NCBI GenBank assembly: GCA_021777055.1
Contig: JAIQZO010000031.1
Location: 1-64,000 of the forward strand
Origin: Candidatus Anammoxibacter sp.
GTDB taxonomy: Bacteria; Planctomycetota; Brocadiia; Brocadiales; Anammoxibacteraceae
Direction: 5' to 3'
DNA: 64,000 nucleotides
This document shows positions 24,370-32,224 of this stretch, piece after piece. Within the stretch, counting starts at the first letter, position 1. Every line of letters starts with the position of its first letter. Below the pieces are notes generated by a model that saw nothing but the letters and a program-made list of their open reading frames with translations, made no database searches and had not been told where the DNA came from. The translations under genes were made by a program, and so were the position numbers.

Positions 24370-27030
24370 TTATTTAACCTCAACAAACATACCCCACGCA
24401 AGTCCAGTATCATATGTTTTCTTGTTAAACTTAAACTGACCTCTATCATTTTGCACAGCCCATGCTGCCCAGTCTCTACCTTTTCTGATTGCCGTTATAG
24501 TAATTTCAAGTTCTCCATTTTCATCGGTTACGCTTCTTGCCGGTTCAATCTTAATTGCGGACATAAACCCTCTTCTCCGCAGTGACGATACTTCTACTGT
24601 TTTGCCTTGTTCATAATTTGTAAGTTTTAATATGCAATTCTCTGTGTCTCCAACATTCATAGTTAGTTTCTCTAATCCAAATATAGGACCTTGTTTCATG
24701 CTATTTTCGCAATTGAATGTAAATGATTTCGGTGTCACATTAATAAGGTTGTCTCTTGTCTGGCTATCAGATCCAGATGCATTTGAGACAGTTAATGTTA
24801 CAGTGAACATCCCTTCAACCCGGTAGGTATGTGTTGCATTCTGCTCTATACTTGCACTACCATCACCAAAATCCCAGAACCATCCTGTGGGTCCTCCTGT
24901 TGATAAATCAGTGAATTGCACTTCTAGGGGTGGAGGTCCTAGGGTCTGGTCTGCAATAAAATTGGCAATTGGTTTTTCTGCTGGAGTTAGAATTGGTGTT
25001 ATTTCTGGCGTTAGAGTTGGCGTTGGAGTTGGCGTTATTAGAGTTGATGTCGGTGTCGGCGTAATTACTACTACAACCGGCTGTGGTTTTGTGGCAATTG
25101 GCGCTATATTGACAATACTGAGAGTAGGATCATCGAAGAAATCAAAAATACATTCATTTATAGAATTTAATTCCGTTGTCCCCCACCAGTTGTTTGTTGC
25201 ATCAAAATTGATTGTGCCTGATTCAGTTAAATTAGATATAGAAAAACCAGCATTATCAAATATATTATTATTATTTACAAAAGCAACAACAGTATCAACA
25301 GTATCAACAGTACCACTATCACTTATTTGTATCCCTGCCCCACCATTTAGTGTCTTCTCTTTTCCATTTTGTGTAATATCATTTCCTTTGATTAATATTT
25401 CGTCAAAATCAAAATCTTGTGCAATAATCCCCCTGTCAACATTTCCCTTAATAATGTTACCTGAAATTATGGCTTTTCCAGTGCGATTTAAGATTACACC
25501 ATCACGGTTATTACTTATAGTGTTGTTATTAATGGTAGCTCTGTCACGACTAGATGACCTGATTTCAATTGCAGCCTCACATTTTGTAATTGAATTATCT
25601 GCGATTGTAATATCGTCACCCTCTATTTCGATACCGCCGTTTCCCTCAATAATGTTACCAGTAATTTGAAAATCAGATGATGCCTCGCCATATATTGATA
25701 TTATTTCGTTTTTAGTCATTATATTATTAGATATTTTTACGGGTATATTTGATCGAAAAATCACAATTCCAATTTTATTATTTCTAATAATACAATTATT
25801 AATAAATGGAGGACTAACACCACGAATTGCTCCAAGGTCTTCTGTTGTCGGCGTATTTACTACAACCGGCTGTGGTTCTGTGGCAATTGGCGCTATATCG
25901 ACAATACTGAGATTAGATTGCAACACTGCGCCTATCGTATTTTCAACAATACAAAATTCCATTATAGAGCCACTTATGAAGTTGAAATTTACATCATAGA
26001 TTGCGGGTTTTGCTATATTGGAAAATTTAATTTGCAACCAATTGCTTGCAAATGATGTGAAAACAATGTGCTGGGAAACAGTACCTTTGGCAATAAGTTC
26101 TCCATTCACTAAAAGAAGTGTGTTTTCAGAGAACCGAAGTATAACTCCAGGCTCTATGATTAATGTTACATCCTCATTTACAACAAGTGAAGAAGTAACA
26201 TCAAAAGGGCTATCAGCAAGAGTAAAAGTTGTATCTTCCGAAATAATACCTCCAATTTCAGTACCTGGTGTTAAAATGGGAGTTGGTGTTGGTGTTGGTG
26301 TTGGTGTTCCATTTGATATTGGTGTTGGTGTTGGTGTTCCATTTGATATTGGTGTTGGTGTTGGTGTTCCATTTGATATTGGTGTTGGTGTTGGTGTTGG
26401 ATGTCGAATTGGTGTTGGTGTTGGTGTTGGTGTTGTCGCATCTCCTGTGATGGTAAATTCTAAATGATCACCTGTCCTCGTAACATTATGTTCTAGGGGG
26501 TTGGTTGGATGGTTATGTATAAACCCTGGGCCTATATTATCGAGTCCTGTCCCATATGCACCAAATGCGCTATATAGATTGGTAGTGGGCAATGAAAAAC
26601 CAACCCAATAATCACCTGGCCCCAAGGTTACGTCGGTTGTGTGATCAAGTGTGTAACCATCAATAGGATTATTGGTTGCAGCACCACGAGTGTTGCCGGA
26701 GGCAGACAGTGATGCCACTATGAAACTACTGAACAATGGATTCGAACCAATGTCAGCTTCATTTGCGTAGATTGATACCGCTGTACCTGTATATTTTTCT
26801 GGATGATCAATGAAAATCTCTACCACAAGATTAGTTATGTGGGTTTCTTCCGTCAGGATGAAATCTTCATTATTTGACCAGGTTTCTATTGACCAAGGGT
26901 TGGGGCCACCACTATCTACACTCCTTGTGTCTACGATATCCACGTTGTCCCATATCAGGGTTGCGTTGCTTGATTTACTTGACATTATGATTAGTATCAA
27001 CATTAGTACTATGATTAATTGCTTCGTCAT
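24370..27030 (-). CDS. Large secreted beta-helix/PKD surface protein (element cargo)
   Basis: An 886-residue exported protein. A signal peptide (about 1-23, ending NATL) leads to a beta-rich domain (about 24-198). A Thr-Pro linker follows with three ISNGTPTPTP units, encoded by 30-base DNA repeats at 26309-26398. Next come a right-handed beta-helix (about 260-650, repeated ISNNxI/IxGNxI rungs as in NosD-like proteins), a second Pro-Thr linker, a PKD domain (FxDLSTGG...WDFGDGS...HTY) and a 119-residue C-terminal module. That module also ends the protein at 45685-47988. It is probably cell-surface, with binding or adhesion inferred. It is oriented opposite to the replication genes, as cargo often is. 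Confidence 0.85.
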   Translation of the reverse strand: MTKQLIIVLMLILIIMSSKSSNATLIWDNVDIVDTRSVDSGGPNPWSIETWSNNEDFILTEETHITNLVVEIFIDHPEKYTGTAVSIYANEADIGSNPLFSSFIVASLSASGNTRGAATNNPIDGYTLDHTTDVTLGPGDYWVGFSLPTTNLYSAFGAYGTGLDNIGPGFIHNHPTNPLEHNVTRTGDHLEFTITGDATTPTPTPTPIRHPTPTPTPISNGTPTPTPISNGTPTPTPISNGTPTPTPTPTPILTPGTEIGGIISEDTTFTLADSPFDVTSSLVVNEDVTLIIEPGVILRFSENTLLLVNGELIAKGTVSQHIVFTSFASNWLQIKFSNIAKPAIYDVNFNFISGSIMEFCIVENTIGAVLQSNLSIVDIAPIATEPQPVVVNTPTTEDLGAIRGVSPPFINNCIIRNNKIGIVIFRSNIPVKISNNIMTKNEIISIYGEASSDFQITGNIIEGNGGIEIEGDDITIADNSITKCEAAIEIRSSSRDRATINNNTISNNRDGVILNRTGKAIISGNIIKGNVDRGIIAQDFDFDEILIKGNDITQNGKEKTLNGGAGIQISDSGTVDTVDTVVAFVNNNNIFDNAGFSISNLTESGTINFDATNNWWGTTELNSINECIFDFFDDPTLSIVNIAPIATKPQPVVVVITPTPTSTLITPTPTPTLTPEITPILTPAEKPIANFIADQTLGPPPLEVQFTDLSTGGPTGWFWDFGDGSASIEQNATHTYRVEGMFTVTLTVSNASGSDSQTRDNLINVTPKSFTFNCENSMKQGPIFGLEKLTMNVGDTENCILKLTNYEQGKTVEVSSLRRRGFMSAIKIEPARSVTDENGELEITITAIRKGRDWAAWAVQNDRGQFKFNKKTYDTGLAWGMFVEVK
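26309..26398. repeat. Three 30-bp coding tandem repeats
   Basis: Three identical 30-base units beginning CCATTTGATATTGGTGTTGG encode the ISNGTPTPTP linker of the surface protein. The repeat count is likely variable between strains. Confidence 0.9.
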
Positions 27031-27358
27031 TGTTTTCTTTTCTCTCTCTAAATATATGTAAATTAAATTAGTTGTCCAAAATAACTACATCATTCCAGAA
27101 TGATACACCAACAATCAAGACAATACAAATCTTGATTACGATTATTAATCATGTTATGATCAGGTCAATTTAATAATATACTATAGCAAATAAAAACTAT
27201 TATCTTTCATCTATATTTTTTGACCTTACCAAATCAGTTTGTAAGAGAATTACTAATAGTGTTTCACTTTATAATTATAGCTGGAAAATGATTGTAATTA
27301 TTATTTTAATTACATACTAAAGATACAATTACTATTACTATCCATTTTGTTTTAAGTA
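27031..27358. other. Intergenic region in the element
   Basis: About 330 bases of very AT-rich sequence between divergent genes. It must contain both promoters, but no convincing hexamer pair or hairpin stands out. Confidence 0.5.
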
Positions 27359-28195
27359 ATGCAACAAACAAAAAAGAAGCAACATAAATACCTTTACAAA
27401 TATTTTTCAATGGCAACTCCAAATGTAGATCGTATTTTTACACACAATGAACTGTGGTTTTCAAATCCGGACTATTTTAATGATCCTTTTGATTGCAAGT
27501 CTTTGCTTACATTTGAAAGGGATTACAATAAAGAAGAATATATAAATTTTGTTTTAACTAATAAAAGAGATAGCCTTAAAAGAGATTTAACTTATGATGA
27601 AAAACTAGATATCGAAAATCTAGCTATAGAAGCATTTGAAACGTCTGATAAATATGAATTAAGAGAAAGAATAAACGGAGTATTAAAAGAGGAATTAAAT
27701 CCAACTATTGATGAGTTTCGAATATTATGTTTAAGTGAAAACTATAATGATATATTAATGTGGGCGCATTATGCCGATGGACATCGTGGTTTTGTCTTAC
27801 AATTTGATAAAGGAGTTTTGGAAGAGTATTTTAAATCACGGCTATATGAAGTTTTTTATCCTTCGGACGAATCTTATCCTTCAATAAAAGATTTTAGTGA
27901 AAGAAATGGCCCTCATATGTTTTTAATAACTAAATCTAGCCATTGGTGTTACGAAGACGAGTGGAGAATAATAAACCATATAGAAAAAGAGGATAACCTT
28001 GAAGATAAAGGCAAAGTTTACAAATTTAAGAAAGGTTTAATTACTGGAATTATTTTTGGATGTGAAATGTCAGATAAAGATGAATACAGGATTAATACTT
28101 GGAAAAAACGTGGTCAATTAAAAGCAACAAATTATAAAGCCTATAAAGACGACGATTATTATAAAATAAAAGTTTACCGACCAATTCAAGAATAA
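27359..28195 (+). CDS. DUF2971 family protein
   Basis: A 278-residue cytoplasmic protein. It matches the DUF2971 pattern: YLYKYFSMATPNVDRIFTHNELWFSNPDYFNDPFDC at the start, CLSENYNDILMWAHYADGHRGFVLQFD in the middle, and a WCYEDEWRI motif in the second half. DUF2971 proteins are common in mobile elements and in islands with anti-phage functions, but the activity is not established. Here it sits between the surface protein and attR, the usual cargo position. A defence role is inference only. Confidence 0.85.
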   Translation: MQQTKKKQHKYLYKYFSMATPNVDRIFTHNELWFSNPDYFNDPFDCKSLLTFERDYNKEEYINFVLTNKRDSLKRDLTYDEKLDIENLAIEAFETSDKYELRERINGVLKEELNPTIDEFRILCLSENYNDILMWAHYADGHRGFVLQFDKGVLEEYFKSRLYEVFYPSDESYPSIKDFSERNGPHMFLITKSSHWCYEDEWRIINHIEKEDNLEDKGKVYKFKKGLITGIIFGCEMSDKDEYRINTWKKRGQLKATNYKAYKDDDYYKIKVYRPIQE

Positions 28196-28211
28196 GATAC
28201 GTTTTCTAGAC

Positions 28212-28232
28212 TGTAGTCAAATTGTAGTCAAC
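28212..28232. promoter_or_regulatory. Putative integrase arm-site variant
   Basis: TGTAGTCAAATTGTAGTCAA has the same GTnnnCAAATTGTnnnCAA layout as the sites at 19716-19737 and 28357-28378, with different inner bases. It may be a diverged or second-type site. Confidence 0.35.
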
Positions 28233-28356
28233 GCCATCGTAATAGTGGAGAAAGCACTGGAATAGGCAGTAAAACTTTGAGAGAAGAATATGAGGTATGA
28301 ACAGTATAAATCACTAAAACAATAAAGCCCCCTGTTAGACTACACAGGTGGGGGAA

Positions 28357-28378
28357 TGTGAACAAATTGTGAACAAAA
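28357..28378. promoter_or_regulatory. Putative integrase arm site, right
   Basis: An exact 22-base copy of the tandem GTGAACAAA sequence at the left end, 113 bases inside attR. It is non-coding here, so its identity with the left copy is not explained by protein coding. Confidence 0.55.
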
Positions 28379-28491
28379 CAACTTAAAAAAGGCTAAAACA
28401 GAACAAAACACGGGTTTGGCTATGCACTTGTAACCCTAACAGAAAGTAATAGTTAGAACTAGATTAAAAATATGCTGATAATGATGATAGA

Positions 28492-28541
28492 GACTGTGGC
28501 TCAGGGGGCCGGGGGTTCAAATCCCCTCGCTCACCCCAGTT
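28492..28541 (+). other. attR of the integrative element
   Basis: Exact 50-base duplicate of the 3' part of tRNA-His, without the 5' half, so not a functional tRNA. It marks the right junction of the element. Confidence 0.95.
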
Positions 28542-28695
28542 TATGACTTTTTGGCCACAGTAAATATGACTGGTTCTTACTGGTCGTATATCAAATCAAC
28601 AAAAAGAACATCGGGCAAGTTTTTCTTATGAACTAACGAATCGCCATTCTGTTACCGCCCCATACTACTACATAAATTTTCTACGGTTCAAATTT
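28531..28695. repeat. Flank repeat, copy 1 (right of attR)
   Basis: From the last tRNA bases (TCACCCCAGTT) onward, about 165 bases recur at 29745-29907 with roughly 90 percent identity by eye. Shared words include GACTTTTTGG, TAAATATGACTGGTT and CATAAATTTTCTACGGTTCA. Confidence 0.85.
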
Positions 28696-29042
28696 TCTCT
28701 GCTAATTCAAAATCCTTTACGCGGGATAATAAGTATTTAAATACTGTGCGGAACTGCATTGGGTCTGATACCAGATTTCTTTGAACAGATAGGAAGAAAT
28801 ACTATGTTTATTGCACCGCAAACAGGATAAATGTTCTTTACATACTTGTTATAAAGCGTAAAATAGAACCAGTTTCTTTACTCAATTTAAGGATTGAGCA
28901 ATCAGAGGTTTATGGTTAAGAATGTTTAGAAGAGTAAGTTACTGTCTTGAAAGAACCTTTCGGTTGTGCATTAGAGTTTTGTTCATGTGCATTTAATTTA
29001 TGACTTGAAATAATATCAGGATTACTTATATCTAAAACAATC
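28542..29042. other. Intergenic flank of the island
   Basis: About 500 bases without a gene. The first 155 are the flank repeat; the rest is AT-rich with no recognisable feature. Confidence 0.6.
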
Positions 29043-29375
29043 TTGAATAATGACGAGATAAAAATTGCTGTTGAAAATGGTCATATTGAATGGCAGAAAC
29101 ATGCATTAGAAAGAATGCTGCAAAGAGGTATTTCAAGGGACATTGTCAAAAGTGTATTGCTGTCTGGAACAATTATTGAAGATTATCCAGATGATATGCC
29201 TTATCCCACTGCATTGTTTATGGGTTGGTTTGAACAAAAGCCGTTTCATGTAGTTGCCGCATTTGATTCTCAAAGTGAACACTGTTTTGTAATTACGGTA
29301 TATTGTCCCGACTTGGAACATTTTGAACAGGATTATAAGACAAGGAGGAAAAATGAAGGACAGAGTATTACCTGA
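29043..29375 (+). CDS. DUF4258 putative toxin
   Basis: About 110 residues, apparently starting at TTG because no in-frame ATG precedes the conserved region. It matches DUF4258: HALERMLQRGIS, then GTIIEDYPDDMPYPTALFMG, then HVVAAFD and VITVYCPD, a RelE-like layout. The next gene encodes a YgiT/MqsA-type zinc-finger partner and overlaps it by 23 bases. The pair is probably a type II toxin-antitoxin module. It lies between the two flank repeats and so may be cargo of a second, decayed insertion. Confidence 0.8.
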   Translation: MNNDEIKIAVENGHIEWQKHALERMLQRGISRDIVKSVLLSGTIIEDYPDDMPYPTALFMGWFEQKPFHVVAAFDSQSEHCFVITVYCPDLEHFEQDYKTRRKNEGQSIT

Positions 29376-29595
29376 TAAATGTCCGCTCTGTGGTGGAGGA
29401 AAAGAATCAGGAAAAACTTCATTTACAGTTGATTTGGGGTTTGGGGTTGTTGTGGTCAGAGACGTGCCCGCAACAGTCTGTTCTCAATGTGGTGCTGATT
29501 GGATTGGCGATGACATCGCTGAAAAACTGGAAAAAATAGTTGATGATGCCCGTAAAAGGCATAACCAGGTGGAGGTAACGACATTGTCTGCTTAG
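29353..29595 (+). CDS. YgiT-type zinc-finger antitoxin-like protein
   Basis: About 80 residues from the ATG at 29353, which has an AAGGAGG site; the ORF is open further upstream. Two CxxC pairs (CPLCGG and CSQCGAD) flank a short strand region with the VVRDVPATVCSQCG pattern of the YgiT/MqsA N-terminal domain. There is no C-terminal HTH, as is usual for the short partners of DUF4258 toxins. The overlapping start suggests translational coupling. Confidence 0.85.
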   Translation: MKDRVLPDKCPLCGGGKESGKTSFTVDLGFGVVVVRDVPATVCSQCGADWIGDDIAEKLEKIVDDARKRHNQVEVTTLSA

Positions 29596-29744
29596 GAACA
29601 TCAACTACAGGTTTGTAGAAAAATGGGAACGCCAGCAATAAAACAATAGAAGGGTGTTTGTTGTGATGGTGCTGTCTAGGCATTTATGCATGACGCTTAG
29701 TCTATGCGACTTTCAATAAACAAGTTCTAACTTTCACTAATAAA

Positions 29745-29907
29745 TCACCCCAGTTATGACTTTTTGGTCACATTAAATATGACTGGTTATTACTGGTCGT
29801 ATATCAAATCAACAAAAAGAACATTGAGCAAGTTTTTTTATTAATTAACGAATAGTCATTCTGTTACCACTCCATACTATTACATAAATTTTCTACGGTT
29901 CAAAATT
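29745..29907. repeat. Flank repeat, copy 2 (possible older att scar)
   Basis: It begins with ATCACCCCAGTT, matching only the last 11-12 bases of the tRNA-His attachment site. It then follows the sequence to the right of attR for about 155 bases. With copy 1 it brackets the DUF4258/YgiT pair, as a second tandem island would. Confidence 0.8.
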
Positions 29908-30058
29908 CTTACTCTTTTATCTTCATAACGTTTGCATTTGGCAGGACGAAACATCAAGCAGGGGGATAGTCTCCTAATATCCAACTTTGATAGCAATGTT
30001 GCATCCGAAACAAAATGTTTTCTTTTGCTTCGCAGAAAAGGCTTGTTTTCGAATGTAA

Positions 30059-30436
30059 TTAATATGATTTGACACTTATAATCTTTTGTAACATTATAAA
30101 GTGTTTGTCTAAAGAGTAGATTGCTGAATTATTTTGTTTTGCATTTTGTACTATGATCAAATCTGGTATTCCGATTCCATTAATTCCAGATTTGAGGCAT
30201 TTTACTTGAAATTGAATAACCTCTTTCCAGTCAATTTGTAATGGTAATTTCACAACATCGTTTAATAACTCTATAACCCTGTTTTGTCTCTTTATTTTTA
30301 AGAAAGGGATCAATTCCGCAAGGATAATATCATTGGTTGCGATTAGATTCTCATCTATGAGTGTGTCCAAACCTTTTGATTTGACACCACTTTTGAAATA
30401 ATCGATCCATGTAGATGTCTCTACAAGAATTTGCAT
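30059..30436 (-). CDS. vapC: VapC-like PIN-domain toxin
   Basis: A 125-residue PIN-domain protein. The N-terminus VETSTWIDYF matches the usual VDTSVWIDYF but has Glu5 where the first catalytic Asp is expected. Other acidic residues are present: Glu in ILAELIP, Asp in GIPDLIIV and Asp in YSLDKHF. PIN nucleases cleave RNA with Mg2+. It overlaps the VapB gene by one base. The Asp-to-Glu change may weaken activity or be tolerated. Confidence 0.85.
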   Translation of the reverse strand: MQILVETSTWIDYFKSGVKSKGLDTLIDENLIATNDIILAELIPFLKIKRQNRVIELLNDVVKLPLQIDWKEVIQFQVKCLKSGINGIGIPDLIIVQNAKQNNSAIYSLDKHFIMLQKIISVKSY

Positions 30437-30627
30437 TAACGACCTCTAATTATGTCCAAATCTATATCCATATCAATTTTCCCTTTAAACTCTTTTATGG
30501 CCAAGATCTTAGATTTCCTGATCAATTCTTCTAGTGCAATTACTATCACTTTTGTCTTTGTCTCTACATGGGTTATTTCCATTGCATCTCTGACTAACTT
30601 CTCTGGTAAATCAAGCGTAGTTCTCAT
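30436..30627 (-). CDS. vapB: VapB-like antitoxin
   Basis: A 63-residue protein beginning MRTTLDLPEKLVRDAMEIT, the ribbon-helix-helix pattern of VapB (DUF2191) antitoxins. The acidic C-terminus (GKIDMDIDLDIIRGR) would bind the toxin. A purine-rich ribosome binding site lies upstream. It is the first gene of a two-gene operon with VapC and is expected to autorepress it. Confidence 0.88.
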   Translation of the reverse strand: MRTTLDLPEKLVRDAMEITHVETKTKVIVIALEELIRKSKILAIKEFKGKIDMDIDLDIIRGR

Positions 30628-30919
30628 TTTTCTGCCTCCATATGCATAAATATATCAATCTATGCATGTAAAATCTACTGTTTTATATTTTGTTCGCCAG
30701 TATTGTATATTTAATTATACTCTTGAAAACAGAGAAATAATAATATACTTTAGGTTGTAATGAATAATCTAAACTTACACAATAATTTCTCTGTTTATTG
30801 ACTCTTTGTCCAATGTTTCTAGTTTAAACCGGTTTTAAGTATACAAGAGATTCTTCTGCAAACAGAAATCAGTAATCTAATTTTCTCTAAAAATAAAGAA
30901 AGAAAATATTATCATATTA

Positions 30920-31561
30920 ATGAATGCTTATAAAATAAAGATGTGTAAAAGAGAGAATGGTTGCAAAAATGCTGTTTACAAAGAATCGGAAATAAGTGAT
31001 GAAATAGTATTACTTTTTGATGGGATAAACTATACGGATTTTATTAAAAGGGAGATTAAAGGTCCGGTTAAGAGTCATCATCAATTTAAAGTTACAATAT
31101 CATGTTGCCCTAACAGTTGTCCAATGCCGCAAATTGTTGATTTGGGTATTGTTGCCGCAAGTCCAGTAATGGTTTCTAATGAAAATTGCTCTAATTGCAA
31201 CTCCTGTATTAATACATGTATAGAAGATGCAATTCTGCTTGATGCAATGAAGGGGCCTAAGATTTCTCATGATAGGTGTGTATATTGTGCAAAGTGCGCA
31301 AAAAATTGTCCTACTGAGACAATAACAATAAAAGAGAGTGGGTTTCGCATCATGGTAGGAGGGAAACTTGGACGTCATGCCCGCCTTGCTTCAGAATTAC
31401 CTGGTATTTTCTCAAAACAAGAAACGTTAATAATTGTTAAAAATAGCATAAAACTTCTCAAAGAGAACTATTCCGGGGCAAAACGTTTTGCTGATCTATT
31501 TTCCATTTATGATGAGAATCAAATCTTTAGAAAGATTGCGGCTGATTTTCTTGTAAATTAA
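30920..31561 (+). CDS. Small sirohaem-reductase-like ferredoxin protein
   Basis: A 213-residue protein. Cys9 and Cys15 (Cx5C) with Cys63 and Cys67 (CPNSC, Cx3C) reproduce the sirohaem-[4Fe-4S] ligand motif of sulphite and nitrite reductases, and the CPNSCPMPQIVDLGI segment fits that family. Two ferredoxin clusters follow (Cys90/93/96/100 and Cys120/123/126/130). At this length it resembles low-molecular-weight sulphite reductases and Dsr-like proteins of anaerobes. The reaction is not shown; six-electron reduction of sulphite or nitrite is the family precedent. The gene is monocistronic. Confidence 0.8.
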   Translation: MNAYKIKMCKRENGCKNAVYKESEISDEIVLLFDGINYTDFIKREIKGPVKSHHQFKVTISCCPNSCPMPQIVDLGIVAASPVMVSNENCSNCNSCINTCIEDAILLDAMKGPKISHDRCVYCAKCAKNCPTETITIKESGFRIMVGGKLGRHARLASELPGIFSKQETLIIVKNSIKLLKENYSGAKRFADLFSIYDENQIFRKIAADFLVN

Positions 31562-31604
31562 GTGAACATCTACATTTAATTTTGTTAAATATTGTATATT
31601 AAAC

Positions 31605-32129
31605 TTAGACACTCTCTTTTATCATAAGTCCTATGTCAAAATCTTCATTTTCAGTGGTGAAATTGGCAAACAGCCACGGATCATTTGTAAAACAGCAAAG
31701 TTTAGAATTGGTCAAAGTGAGTTTTCCATTGTCATCTTCCCTGGTTTTATCGTTAGCAACAAGAATCATAGGTATAGAGAGTTCCATTTCGCCGTAATTA
31801 TCAGTGATTATTGTTTTTACATTTCCAGCAATCATATTGGATAGTTCCCCAACCGCGTCAACCACTTCGCTTGTAAAGTCCGGCATCTCTTCCATCAACA
31901 TGCTTGAGGCTATTTTTAACGAAAACTTTTCTGAACAAAAAAGCCCGACAATGCCGTGGTACTTTCCCATAAAACTAACCATTGCTGCAACATCTGATTT
32001 TATATGCGTTTCCGTTGTCAATGTAGCGCTATTGAATTTCAGGTCTAGCATTATCATTGTTTCAAACAATGTTTTTGTCACAGATACGATATCTTTTGAA
32101 ATGTCTTCCGCAACTTCTTTTAGTTCCAT
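31605..32129 (-). CDS. CheX-like CheY-P phosphatase-type protein
   Basis: A 174-residue protein matching the CheC/CheX/FliY fold. The ExxN catalytic motif is Glu95-Leu-Ser-Asn98 in DAVGELSNMIAGNVKT. CheX enzymes dephosphorylate response regulators. The C-terminal half has a long insertion (TREDDNGKLT...) relative to the short CheX. It is convergent with the sirohaem-like gene and upstream of no chemotaxis cluster, so it probably acts on an unlinked receiver. The next minus-strand gene upstream has a PilZ domain. Confidence 0.85.
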   Translation of the reverse strand: MELKEVAEDISKDIVSVTKTLFETMIMLDLKFNSATLTTETHIKSDVAAMVSFMGKYHGIVGLFCSEKFSLKIASSMLMEEMPDFTSEVVDAVGELSNMIAGNVKTIITDNYGEMELSIPMILVANDKTREDDNGKLTLTNSKLCCFTNDPWLFANFTTENEDFDIGLMIKESV

Positions 32130-32224
32130 ATATTTCCCCTATTTTCTTAAAGTCGTGCAATTTTTATTTTACCTTTAACCTTTTTCTGGTTAATGTAATT
32201 TTGCCAACTATTAGAGAATCTTAA

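Larger units (their letters stand above)
19620..28541. mobile_element. 8.9-kb integrative element in tRNA-His
   Basis: Bounded by 50-bp perfect direct repeats derived from tRNA-His. It carries a tyrosine integrase beside attL, a divergent replication-type module (family-A polymerase, SF2 helicase), a cysteine-rich small ORF, a large secreted protein on the opposite strand and a DUF2971 protein near attR. Repeated GTGAACAAA words near both ends look like integrase arm sites. No capsid, terminase, relaxase or conjugation genes are present, so it is neither a complete phage nor a self-transmissible ICE. It may be a satellite or an integrated plasmid-like replicon. Confidence 0.92.

Noticed and set aside
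26274..26440. Tandem GGTGTT repeats that might be read as a CRISPR array or as plus-strand ORFs
   Set aside because: They lie inside the minus-strand surface gene and encode its Thr-Pro linker. Spacers are absent, and the plus-strand frames are low-complexity shadows.
28329..28355. Terminator for the DUF2971 gene (CCCCCTGT...ACAGGTGGGGG)
   Set aside because: The stem has a bulge and no T-run follows, so I do not list it as a terminator.
28492..28568. Second tRNA-His gene
   Set aside because: Only the 3' part of the tRNA is present, from the anticodon stem onward. The 5' half is missing, so it is an attachment site remnant.
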